12,477 bases of DNA from JARRLC01 sp037387425 (lineage in GTDB: Bacteria > Pseudomonadota > Alphaproteobacteria > Rhizobiales > Rhodomicrobiaceae): NCBI GenBank assembly GCA_037387425.1, contig JARRLC010000119.1, positions 1 through 12,477 of the forward strand, given 5' to 3'. The position numbers and the translations under genes are program-made. Positions within the stretch are counted from its first letter, which is position 1; every line of letters begins with the position of its first letter. The notes beneath the pieces were generated by a model. That model saw only the letters and a program-made list of their open reading frames with translations, did no database searches and was not told the origin of the DNA. Below are positions 6,753 through 12,477 of this stretch, piece by piece.

Positions 6753-6769
6753 GAGCATAGTCTATGCTC
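6753..6769. promoter_or_regulatory. Perfect 17-bp palindrome, candidate operator upstream of pntAA
   Basis: GAGCATAG (6753-6760), a central T, and CTATGCTC (6762-6769) form a perfect inverted repeat 90 bases before the pntAA start. As RNA the loop would be too small, so it is more likely a protein-binding site for a dimeric regulator. A related imperfect copy (GAGCAGGTCTATACTGCT) lies 40 bases upstream, about four helical turns. I cannot name the regulator. Confidence 0.5.
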
Positions 6770-6777
6770 ATTGTGCT

Positions 6778-6806
6778 TTTACTGAAGGGCATTTTTCTGC
6801 TCTAAC
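6778..6806 (+). promoter_or_regulatory. Weak candidate promoter for the pnt operon
   Basis: TTTACT (6778-6783) and TCTAAC (6801-6806) are spaced by 17 bases, each matching four of six consensus positions. They lie just downstream of the 17-bp palindrome, a position where the palindrome could act as an activator or repressor site. The boxes are poor, so the assignment is tentative. Confidence 0.25.
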
Positions 6807-6827
6807 ACGTAAAACGAATCTGACAAC

Positions 6828-6852
6828 GGGCGGCTCAACGCCCAGGGGGCGG
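6828..6852 (+). promoter_or_regulatory. Leader hairpin and ribosome binding site of pntAA
   Basis: GGGCG (6828-6832) pairs with CGCCC (6839-6843) around a six-base loop, ending one base before the purine-rich AGGGGGCGG ribosome site, which fixes the pntAA start at 6859 (six bases from GGCGG). The CGCCC arm could alternatively pair with GGGGGCG of the ribosome site, so initiation may depend on which pairing forms. Confidence 0.4.
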
Positions 6853-6858
6853 AATGAT

Positions 6859-7995
6859 ATGATAGTGGTAGCAACTACCGCCGAAAATGGCGAAGAAAGT
6901 CGCGTTGCTCTTTCACCGGAAACAGTTAAGAAATTCAAATCGCTAGGCTGTGAGGTGAAAATCCAGACGGGCGCGGGTGCGCGTTCGCATTTCCTCGATC
7001 AAGCCTATGCTGACGCCGGTGCGAAAATCGTCCCATCGGCTGTTGATGCGCTGATGGAAGCCGACATTGTGTTGAAGGTGCAGCGTCCGACAGCAGATGA
7101 AGTCGGCGCAACCAAGCCGGGGGCCGTTCTGGCGGCAATGCTTGATCCGTACTCCGGACAGGAAGGCATTTCCGAGCTGGCCAGCGCCAAAATCGACGCC
7201 TTCGCCATGGAGTTTATGCCGCGCATCACACGGGCGCAAAGCATGGACGTGCTGTCGTCGCAATCGAACCTCGCGGGCTACAAGGCGGTGGTCGATGCCG
7301 CTGCGCAATTCTCCCGCGCATTCCCGATGATGATGACAGCGGCGGGCACAGTTCCCGCCGCTCGCACATTTGTGATGGGCGCAGGCGTGGCCGGATTGCA
7401 GGCCATCGGCACCGCAAAACGCTTGGGCGCAGTGGTTTCGGCTACAGACGTGCGTCCTGCGGCCAAGGAACAAGTGGAATCGCTGGGTGGCAAGTTCATC
7501 GCCGTGATGGACGAAGAGTTCAAACAGGCTGAAACCGCTGGCGGCTACGCCAAGGAAATGTCGGACGAATATAAGCGTAAGCAAGCCGAACTGGTCGCCG
7601 AGCATCTCAAGGGGCAGGATATCGTTATCACCACCGCGCTCATTCCAGGGCGTCCGGCTCCGAAGCTGATTTCCAAGGCCATGGTGGAAAGCATGAAATC
7701 CGGCTCGCTGATCGTCGATCTGGCAGCAGAACGCGGCGGCAACTGCGAGTTGACCAAGCCCGGCGAGATCTACACCCATAACGGCGTGACCATCATGGGC
7801 AAGCTTAACCTCGCGGGCGAAGTGCCGGGCAATGCTTCCAGTCTCTACGCGCGCAACCTTTTCGCCTTCGTCGCGCTGCTCATCAACAAGGAAGAAGGCG
7901 CGCTGAACATCAATTGGGATGACGAGATCGTCAAAGGAACCGCGCTGACACGCGGTGGCGAAGTCGTACACCCGAGCCTCACGGGAGGAAAATGA
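6859..7995 (+). CDS. pntAA: Proton-translocating NAD(P)+ transhydrogenase subunit alpha part 1 (NAD(H)-binding domain I)
   Basis: This is the peripheral cytoplasmic domain I of the energy-linked transhydrogenase, which binds NAD(H) and passes hydride to NADP+ on domain III while protons cross the membrane. The 378-residue length matches separate PntAA subunits such as that of Rhodospirillum rubrum. Visible features are the N-terminal TTAENGEESRVALSPETVKK segment shared with alanine dehydrogenase, the RQD loop in PRITRAQSMD (R122, Q127, D130), SSQSNLAGYKAV, the Rossmann motif MGAGVAGLQAIGTAKRLG (G174, G176, G179) with D197 at the end of the second strand favouring NAD over NADP, and a mobile-loop region around 220-245. 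No membrane segments are present; these lie in PntAB and PntB, as expected for the split form. Its stop overlaps the pntAB start by four bases (ATGA). Confidence 0.97.
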   Translation: MIVVATTAENGEESRVALSPETVKKFKSLGCEVKIQTGAGARSHFLDQAYADAGAKIVPSAVDALMEADIVLKVQRPTADEVGATKPGAVLAAMLDPYSGQEGISELASAKIDAFAMEFMPRITRAQSMDVLSSQSNLAGYKAVVDAAAQFSRAFPMMMTAAGTVPAARTFVMGAGVAGLQAIGTAKRLGAVVSATDVRPAAKEQVESLGGKFIAVMDEEFKQAETAGGYAKEMSDEYKRKQAELVAEHLKGQDIVITTALIPGRPAPKLISKAMVESMKSGSLIVDLAAERGGNCELTKPGEIYTHNGVTIMGKLNLAGEVPGNASSLYARNLFAFVALLINKEEGALNINWDDEIVKGTALTRGGEVVHPSLTGGK

Positions 7996-8411
7996 TGACC
8001 ACACGTTCCAATCATCGCATTACGGCGCTTAGCGCGGCTGCGGCTGCCTTGACGCTGCTGCCAACAGCGGCCTGGGCCGGTGGCGAAGGCGGCGAAAGCG
8101 TGCTGATGTTCCGCCTGTCGGTTTTCGTGCTGGCGATCTTTGTGGGCTACTACGTGGTGTGGAGCGTGACGCCCGCACTACATACGCCGCTGATGTCAGT
8201 GACCAACGCCATTTCCTCGGTAATCGTGGTGGGCGCGCTTCTGGCGGTCGGCATTGAGGCCGGGTCTCTCGTTGACGGTGCTTCAGATAGCAGTTTCATG
8301 TCGAAACTGTTTGGTTTTCTGGCGCTCGTCATGGCGTCAGTGAATATCTTCGGCGGCTTCCTGGTTACGCAACGAATGCTCGCTATGTACAAGAAAAAAG
8401 AGAAGAAATAA
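7992..8411 (+). CDS. pntAB: NAD(P) transhydrogenase subunit alpha part 2 (membrane domain IIa)
   Basis: PntAB provides part of the membrane proton channel of the transhydrogenase. The 139-residue product has an N-terminal signal-like hydrophobic stretch (about 11-28, ending AAWA) and three membrane helices at roughly 38-60, 74-93 and 105-126, with a very basic tail (KKKEKK). The conserved segment VWSVTPALHTPLMSVTNAISS (57-77), in which the histidine and threonine-proline sequence lead into the second helix, identifies the alpha-subunit domain II. The ATG overlaps the pntAA stop by four bases, so translation is coupled; a second ATG follows immediately at 7995. The N-terminal extension of about 30 residues, beyond what the fused enterobacterial subunit has at this point, may be cleaved by signal peptidase, but that is inferred from composition only. 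Confidence 0.95.
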   Translation: MMTTRSNHRITALSAAAAALTLLPTAAWAGGEGGESVLMFRLSVFVLAIFVGYYVVWSVTPALHTPLMSVTNAISSVIVVGALLAVGIEAGSLVDGASDSSFMSKLFGFLALVMASVNIFGGFLVTQRMLAMYKKKEKK

Positions 8412-8435
8412 CGCCACTGACGGGGGATTTAAATC

Positions 8436-9830
8436 ATGTCGCAAGATCTTGTGGCGGTACTTTATCTTGTTTCTGGTGTGTTGTTTATTCTGGCGCTGCG
8501 CGGATTGTCCAGCCCGGAAAGCTCACGCCAGGGTAATGCTATGGGTATGGTGGGTATGGCGGTGGCGATTGTCACGACGCTTACCGTCGCCGCGCCCTCA
8601 CACTCGCTCACTTGGGCTTTGATCGTCGGCGGCTTGGCCATCGGCGGCAGCGTTGGCGCTGTTGTCGCGCGGCGCATTCCCATGACGGCGATGCCTCAGC
8701 TTGTCGCAGCGTTCCACAGCCTTGTGGGTATGGCGGCGGTGTTCGTGGCAGCGGCGGCTTTGAACGCGCCGGAAGCTTTCCACATCGGAACGCCTGGCAA
8801 CATCAAGGTGGCAAGCCTTGTGGAAATGTCCATCGGCGTAGCGATTGGCGCAATTACGTTCTCCGGCTCGGTCATCGCGTTCCTGAAGCTGGACGGGCGT
8901 ATGTCGGGCGCACCGATCATTCTGCCTGCGCGTCATGTCATCAACATTGCGCTGGCAGCGGGTATCATCGTGCTGATCGTGATGTTCTGCATGTCCGGCT
9001 CGCAAACGCTGTTCTGGGCGATCACGATATTGTCGCTGATTTTCGGTGTACTCATCATCATCCCGATTGGCGGCGCGGATATGCCGGTGGTCGTGTCGAT
9101 GCTGAACTCGTACTCAGGCTGGGCGGCAGCGGGCATCGGCTTTACGCTTGGCAACAGCGCGCTGATCATCACCGGCGCACTGGTCGGTTCGTCGGGTGCG
9201 ATCCTGTCTTACATCATGTGTAAGGGCATGAACCGCTCGTTTATCTCGGTGATCCTTGGCGGCTTCGGCGGCGAAGCTGTCGCGGCTTCTAGCGGCGGCG
9301 AACAGCGCCCCGTTAAGCAAGGCTCCGCCGACGATGCGGGCTTCATCCTCAAGAACTCGTCGAAGGTCATCATCGTGCCTGGCTATGGCATGGCGGTTGC
9401 GCAAGCTCAGCACGCACTGCGTGAAATGGCTGACACGTTGAAAAAAGCCGGTGTTGAAGTGTCCTACGCCATCCACCCGGTGGCGGGACGCATGCCTGGC
9501 CATATGAACGTGCTTCTGGCCGAAGCTAACGTGCCTTACGATGAAGTGTTTGAGCTGGAAGACATCAACAACGCCTTCTCGCAAGCTGACGTAGCTTTCA
9601 TCATCGGCGCGAATGACGTTACCAACCCAGCCGCTGAAGAAGACCCGACATCACCGATCTACGGTATGCCGGTGCTCGAAGTGTGGAAAGCGGGTACAGT
9701 GATGTTCATCAAGCGGTCATTGTCATCTGGATATGCAGGCATCGACAACACGCTATTTTATCGCGATAATACGATGATGCTGTTCGGCGACGCTAAGAAG
9801 ATGACAGAGGAAATCGTTAAGTCCTTCTAA
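8436..9830 (+). CDS. pntB: NAD(P) transhydrogenase subunit beta (membrane domain IIb and NADP(H)-binding domain III)
   Basis: PntB completes the transhydrogenase, supplying most of the proton pathway and the NADP(H) site. The complex uses proton entry to drive NADH + NADP+ to NAD+ + NADPH. The 464-residue protein has eight or nine membrane helices across about 4-260, including AFHSLVG with the conserved channel histidine (H94), and the GGADMPVVVSMLNSYSGWA segment. Domain III follows a short hydrophilic linker: VPGYGMAVAQAQ (314-325), YAIHPVAGRMPGHMNVLLAE, GANDVTNP (391-398) and the NADP-binding KRSLSSGYAG (426-435). Length and motifs match the family exactly. GGGGGA at 8422-8427 is the ribosome site, eight bases before the ATG. 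It follows pntAB by 24 bases in the same operon. Confidence 0.98.
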   Translation: MSQDLVAVLYLVSGVLFILALRGLSSPESSRQGNAMGMVGMAVAIVTTLTVAAPSHSLTWALIVGGLAIGGSVGAVVARRIPMTAMPQLVAAFHSLVGMAAVFVAAAALNAPEAFHIGTPGNIKVASLVEMSIGVAIGAITFSGSVIAFLKLDGRMSGAPIILPARHVINIALAAGIIVLIVMFCMSGSQTLFWAITILSLIFGVLIIIPIGGADMPVVVSMLNSYSGWAAAGIGFTLGNSALIITGALVGSSGAILSYIMCKGMNRSFISVILGGFGGEAVAASSGGEQRPVKQGSADDAGFILKNSSKVIIVPGYGMAVAQAQHALREMADTLKKAGVEVSYAIHPVAGRMPGHMNVLLAEANVPYDEVFELEDINNAFSQADVAFIIGANDVTNPAAEEDPTSPIYGMPVLEVWKAGTVMFIKRSLSSGYAGIDNTLFYRDNTMMLFGDAKKMTEEIVKSF

Positions 9831-9858
9831 TATAGCGGCGCTGCTTAAACGACTATCA

Positions 9859-9897
9859 GCCTCCCTCTGCTGCCAGCCATGGTACGCGGAGGGAGGC
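9859..9897 (+). terminator. Strong hairpin after pntB, possible terminator without T-tract
   Basis: GCCTCCCTC (9859-9867) pairs perfectly with GAGGGAGGC (9889-9897), and TGC/GCG (9868-9870, 9886-9888) extend the stem to 12 pairs with one G-U. The 15-base loop contains CCATGG. It is followed by GGGGTAGTAAAGG, not a T-tract, so it may protect the pnt message 3' end or only slow polymerase. The next gene's ribosome site starts nine bases later. Confidence 0.45.
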
Positions 9898-9918
9898 GGG
9901 GTAGTAAAGGAGAGGGGA

Positions 9919-10200
9919 ATGCGCCGTTTCTTCGTTGCACTGTTTATTGTCTCACTGTCTGCTGCAGGCGGCACATGGTACTGGAAGACCTACTATCCTG
10001 AAGGCGGGAGACCATCTATACATGCTACACCGCCGTCCAATGGAGCCATGCGCTCACTCAGAGCCCCCAGCGCCCGTGAAATGATGACGCCAAGATCATC
10101 CGGCCGCCAAGATCTGGCTATGACAGTATCCATCCTATCATCCGTGGTCTCAGCCCTGGCAGCGGTAGCGCAAGCGTGGTTCGCACGCAAAAGAGTATAA
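9919..10200 (+). CDS. Small two-helix membrane protein of unknown function
   Basis: I do not recognise a family for this 93-residue predicted protein. It begins MRRFF with a hydrophobic helix (about 4-20, possibly an uncleaved signal anchor), then an aromatic segment (TWYWKTYYPE), a proline-, serine- and arginine-rich middle part (30-64), and a second hydrophobic helix (about 66-88) followed by the basic end ARKRV. Two helices with an extended loop between them suggest both termini on the same side of the inner membrane. Coding is supported by an excellent ribosome site, AAAGGAG (9906-9912), six bases before the ATG at 9919, and by the composition of the product. An antisense frame overlapping it has no comparable support. 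It sits between pntB and an alpha/beta hydrolase gene, with 56 bases to the latter, and may be cotranscribed with either. Confidence 0.6.
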   Translation: MRRFFVALFIVSLSAAGGTWYWKTYYPEGGRPSIHATPPSNGAMRSLRAPSAREMMTPRSSGRQDLAMTVSILSSVVSALAAVAQAWFARKRV

Positions 10201-10256
10201 CAAAGAGGAAACAGGCACGCGACAGAAACAAGAGACAAATGAGGCGGTTGTAGAGA

Positions 10257-11075
10257 GTGAAAAGCGTCTTGGGATATCTCATAAAAATTACGCTTGTTTT
10301 TGTCGTCGTGTATGTTGCAGTTACGGCGTTTATGTATTTCTTTCAGCGCCGGTTGACCTACTTGCCCGATACGACTCGATATTCACCTGCTCAGCATAGG
10401 CTTTCTGGCGTTACTGAAGTCATTCTCGATACCAGCGATGGGGAACACATTATCGCGTGGTATTTGCCAGCCAAGCCCGGCAAGCCGACACTGCTATATT
10501 TCCACGGTAACGGCGGCGGACTGCTCACCCGTTCCGACCGCTTCAAGCTCTTTCAAGACGTGGGGTATGGCGTGTTCATGCCATCCTATCGCGGATATTC
10601 CGGCAGCACTGGATCGCCATCGGAAAAAGCGAACATCGCAGACGCGACGTTGGCATATAACCACTTGATCAAGCTGGGCATTCCGCCTGAGCGTATCGTA
10701 CTTTACGGCGAGTCACTGGGCACGGGCGTAGCTGTTCAAACCGCAGCGGCGCATCGCGTAGGCGCTTTGGTGCTGGATTCGCCTTACACGTCGCTGGTGG
10801 ATGTCGCGAAGCTTAGCTATCGCTTCCTGCTAGTGGACACCCTCATGGCCGACCGGTACGAATCGAAAGCGTATATTGGCCGCGTGCATGTGCCCCTGCT
10901 GATCATGCACGGCGAGCGCGATGTGGTTGTGCCGCCAAAGTTCAGCGCTGAGCTGTTTAAGATGGCCAATGAGCCTAAGAAGCGTGTGACTTTCCCAAAG
11001 GCTGGACACTCCGATATTCATTACTTCGGCGCGTTTGCCACATTGCAGCGTTTTGTGAATACCCATCTGAAATAG
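10257..11075 (+). CDS. Membrane-anchored alpha/beta hydrolase (BEM46/YfhR-like)
   Basis: The 272-residue protein has an N-terminal membrane anchor (about 6-28), followed by an alpha/beta-hydrolase domain. The pieces are HGNGGG (83-88, oxyanion region), SYRGYSGSTGSPSE (110-123), the nucleophile elbow YGESLGTG with S153, the acid D222 in MHGERDVVVP, and the histidine H251 in KAGHSD, giving a full catalytic triad. The SYRGYSGSxGxPSE segment is typical of the BEM46/YfhR group of serine hydrolases, whose natural substrates are mostly unknown; an ester, lipid or peptide substrate at the membrane is possible. The start is taken as GTG 10257, the first start after an in-frame stop at 10251. GAGGCGG (10241-10247) lies nine bases upstream. 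There is no ATG nearby that keeps the anchor intact. Confidence 0.88.
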   Translation: MKSVLGYLIKITLVFVVVYVAVTAFMYFFQRRLTYLPDTTRYSPAQHRLSGVTEVILDTSDGEHIIAWYLPAKPGKPTLLYFHGNGGGLLTRSDRFKLFQDVGYGVFMPSYRGYSGSTGSPSEKANIADATLAYNHLIKLGIPPERIVLYGESLGTGVAVQTAAAHRVGALVLDSPYTSLVDVAKLSYRFLLVDTLMADRYESKAYIGRVHVPLLIMHGERDVVVPPKFSAELFKMANEPKKRVTFPKAGHSDIHYFGAFATLQRFVNTHLK

Positions 11076-11080
11076 GGGGC

Positions 11081-11118
11081 TTCCTCAGCTCCGCTTGCCG
11101 ACAGCTCATTTTGAGGAA
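11081..11118 (+). terminator. Weak hairpin after the hydrolase gene
   Basis: TTCCTCA (11081-11087) pairs with TGAGGAA (11112-11118) around a 24-base loop that can form an inner AGCT/AGCT pairing. Only ATTTG follows, so termination would be inefficient. It begins five bases after the hydrolase stop, the expected place for a terminator. Confidence 0.3.
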
Positions 11119-11210
11119 ATTTGCGTGAACTTCCAACAAGCCGCGCTTACCGTGCTCTCACATTCCAGATGGCGCTCGTACAAAATATCACTTCATGCGT
11201 GTTTTTGTTG

Positions 11211-11239
11211 TTGACAGCGTAACGCTACTCGTGTATGAA
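11211..11239 (+). promoter_or_regulatory. Strong sigma70-like promoter upstream of the GTA terminase genes
   Basis: TTGACA (11211-11216), a perfect -35 consensus, is followed after exactly 17 bases by TATGAA (11234-11239). Transcription would start near 11246, at the 5' edge of the structured element that follows. This is the best promoter match in the window. Confidence 0.65.
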
Positions 11240-11245
11240 ATAGAT

Positions 11246-11390
11246 ACGATGCAAAAAATGGGTAATCGGACGGGGGAGGCGATCACTGCACTCCAATCAT
11301 TGCCCATCGCTTAAGCCGTCCGTCCACGCGAACCGCTTTATCTTCCACTCCTATCTCCCCGCCGCACATAAAGCGGTTCGCGTTTTGCAT
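11246..11390 (+). ncRNA. Candidate structured RNA: small RNA or regulated leader of the GTA terminase genes
   Basis: Three pairings build a closed three-way junction. The ends pair as ATGCAAAA (11249-11256) with TTTTGCAT (11383-11390). Hairpin 1 uses CGGACGG (11267-11273) with CCGTCCG (11316-11322), then a seven-pair inner stem (11277-11283 with 11306-11312, one G-U). Hairpin 2 has a perfect 16-bp stem, 11326-11341 with 11368-11383. Both loops hold nearly the same ten bases: CACTCCAATC (11289-11298) and CACTCCTATC (11346-11355). Hairpin 2 is followed by TTTT, so it could instead terminate a free RNA of about 140 bases; the TTTT is shared with the closing stem, so the two folds compete. The terS start lies 23 bases further on. 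CUCC in exposed loops is reminiscent of anti-Shine-Dalgarno small RNAs of alphaproteobacteria. I do not match it to a known family. Confidence 0.5.
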
Positions 11391-11412
11391 GCGAAGCATT
11401 TAGCGAGGTCTT

Positions 11413-11997
11413 TTGTCTCCCTCCTCTAACATGCCCCCCTCGTCGCCGAGGGATTGGGACGCCATCGCGCGTGATTACGCCGCTGGCGCGCTCACCATTA
11501 CCGAAATTTGCACGCTGCACGGTGTCAGCCCTTCCGCGCTTTACAGCCGCGCCAACAAATTGCGCTGGAAGAAACGCAATGGCCGCGACGCTCCGAAACG
11601 CGCGACGAACGCCTCAGGTAAACGCGCACCGAAGGCCGCTGCGAAATCTTCCGCTTGCAAGCGCCGCGCGAAACAGCCCCCCGACCTTACGCAGCGTCTG
11701 CTAACAGCTTTGGACCAAAAAATGACGGAATTCGAAACCCGCATGGCGGAAGGCGCCCCCCTCTCCGCCGCCGACAGCGAACGCGACGCTCGCACCCTCA
11801 ACACATTGGTGCGCCTGTTCGACAAGCTGAAAACGTTCGGTGAGAAGACGGCTGGCGCTGAAAAGTCAGCCTCACTAACAGCTTCCGCCGCCAACCAACC
11901 ATCCCCCTCAGGAACCGACGCCCATGACGCGGACCGCCTCCGCCACGAGCTTGCGCAACGCCTTGAGAGACTGGGGCGCGAACTCAACAGTCGCTGA
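11413..11997 (+). CDS. Small terminase-like protein of a gene transfer agent (GTA g1-like)
   Basis: The 194-residue product resembles the small DNA-packaging protein that precedes the terminase in GTA clusters and related prophages. Residues about 14-57 form a DNA-binding helix-turn-helix (WDAIARDYAAGALTITEICT, then HGVSPSALYSRANKLRWKKR), typical of phage small terminases. A lysine-, arginine- and alanine-rich linker follows (58-90), then a helical segment (93-145) with TRMAEG and ERDARTLNTLVRLFDKLK, which probably drives oligomer formation, and a C-terminal coiled-coil-like helix (172-191). The role would be DNA recognition and recruitment of the large terminase. The start is uncertain: TTG at 11413 is four bases after GAGG (11405-11408), while ATG at 11431 has no ribosome site. 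An in-frame TAG at 11401 rules out anything further upstream. The last 74 bases overlap terL in another frame, and the function is inferred mainly from this context. Confidence 0.7.
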   Translation: MSPSSNMPPSSPRDWDAIARDYAAGALTITEICTLHGVSPSALYSRANKLRWKKRNGRDAPKRATNASGKRAPKAAAKSSACKRRAKQPPDLTQRLLTALDQKMTEFETRMAEGAPLSAADSERDARTLNTLVRLFDKLKTFGEKTAGAEKSASLTASAANQPSPSGTDAHDADRLRHELAQRLERLGRELNSR

Positions 11998-12477
11998 CGC
12001 CTTTTCGCGCTCGCTCTCAGCGGCGGAAGCCATCGACCTTGCCTACAACTGGGAAGTCTGGGCGCGCGACGATCAGCTTCCCCCCGATGTCGCGCCGAAC
12101 GGTCAGCCCTGGACGACATGGCTCGTGCTCGGCGGACGCGGCGCTGGCAAAACCCGCACCGGCGCGGAATGGGTACGCGGCCTCGCGCTTGGCCTTGCGC
12201 CGTTCGCGAGCTGTCCCGTTGAGCACATCGCGCTTATCGGCGAGACGCTGGGCGACGCCCGCGCGGTGATGGTGGACGGACCTTCCGGGCTGCTCGCCAT
12301 CCATCCGCCAGCAGAGCGCCCGGCCTTCAACGTTTCGCGCCGCGAACTGCTCTGGCCAAACGGCGCGGTCGCGCGGATTTTCTCCGCCGACGACCCGGAA
12401 AGCCTGCGCGGTCCGCAATTCGGCGCAGCCTGGGCCGACGAACTCGCCAAATGGCGCTACGCCGAACGCACCTGGGA
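11924..12477 (+). CDS. GTA/phage-type large terminase subunit, N-terminal part (3' end outside window)
   Basis: The large terminase is the ATPase motor and nuclease that packages DNA into phage or GTA capsids. The first 184 codons are visible and run off the window. After a variable N-terminus, the ATPase domain shows the adenine-proximal WTTWLVLGG, the Walker A motif GGRGAGKT (70-77), a GAEWVRGLALG helix, IALIGET, and a Walker B region AAWADELAKW with D172 and E173. These segments, in particular GRGAGKTRTGAEW and ESLRGPQF followed by DELAKW, are characteristic of the DNA-packaging protein (g2) of RcGTA-like clusters in alphaproteobacteria. The ATG at 11924 has AGGAA (11910-11914) nine bases upstream and overlaps the terS-like gene by 74 bases, implying coupled expression. 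All ATPase motifs seen are intact. Portal, protease and capsid genes are expected downstream, but are outside the window. Confidence 0.92.
   Translation, partial: MTRTASATSLRNALRDWGANSTVADAFSRSLSAAEAIDLAYNWEVWARDDQLPPDVAPNGQPWTTWLVLGGRGAGKTRTGAEWVRGLALGLAPFASCPVEHIALIGETLGDARAVMVDGPSGLLAIHPPAERPAFNVSRRELLWPNGAVARIFSADDPESLRGPQFGAAWADELAKWRYAERTW

Noticed and set aside
6943..8004. Long minus-strand open frame (353 codons) opposite pntAA
   Set aside because: It is fully antisense to a gene with every family motif, has a histidine- and arginine-heavy composition typical of a shadow frame, and lacks a recognisable domain.
8598..9005. Minus- and plus-strand alternative frames within pntB, rich in H, R, D and G
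   Set aside because: The composition is that of out-of-frame translation of hydrophobic GC-rich codons; pntB is intact over the whole stretch.
11369..11390. GGTTCG resembling a tRNA T-loop, possible tRNA or attachment site
   Set aside because: It is the right arm of the 16-bp inverted repeat; no acceptor, D or anticodon arm can be built around it, and no integrase is present.
1..12477. CRISPR array, insertion sequence, tRNA or rRNA
   Set aside because: No regular direct repeats with spacers, transposase, or folded tRNA/rRNA segments were seen on either strand.

Overview
The window looks like a chromosomal segment of an alphaproteobacterium with moderately GC-rich DNA. Four things point there: a split three-subunit proton-translocating transhydrogenase (pntAA-pntAB-pntB), a bolA-grxD pair close to purL, a coaBC-dut-moeB run, and the start of a gene-transfer-agent (GTA) type terminase module of the kind found in many Rhizobiales and Rhodobacterales. 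I cannot place it to genus from sequence alone.

Layout. 1-1433: 3' end of purL (purine synthesis), closed by a strong intrinsic terminator. 1434-1811: a hairpin-rich spacer. 1812-2436: bolA-type regulator and monothiol glutaredoxin grxD, an iron-sulfur handling pair. 2510-3055: a single-domain PqiA-like membrane protein. 3107-5714: coaBC (coenzyme A synthesis), dut (dUTP removal) and a MoeB/ThiF/HesA-type adenylyltransferase without the usual zinc cysteines. 5745-6431 (minus strand): an unrecognised exported protein with six cysteines in its mature part. 6432-6858: a 427-base divergent regulatory region with several palindromes. 6859-9830: the transhydrogenase operon, which uses the proton gradient to make NADPH from NADH. 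9919-10200: an unrecognised small membrane protein. 10257-11075: a membrane-anchored alpha/beta hydrolase. 11076-11412: non-coding, holding a promoter-like sequence and a predicted folded RNA. 11413-12477: terS-like and terL genes, the latter cut by the window end.

The housekeeping genes are ordinary. The most interesting stretch is 11211-11390, just upstream of the GTA terminase genes. A TTGACA-N17-TATGAA promoter precedes an approximately 145-base element whose two ends are complementary (8 bp). The ends enclose two hairpins, one with a perfect 16-bp stem, and both apical loops carry nearly the same ten bases, CACTCCWATC. It may be a small RNA or the regulated leader of the GTA operon. Secondary points of interest are two palindromic candidate operators in the divergent pntAA region, the six-cysteine exported protein and the zinc-less MoeB-like enzyme. 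All RNA structures here were folded by eye; no energies or database searches were available.
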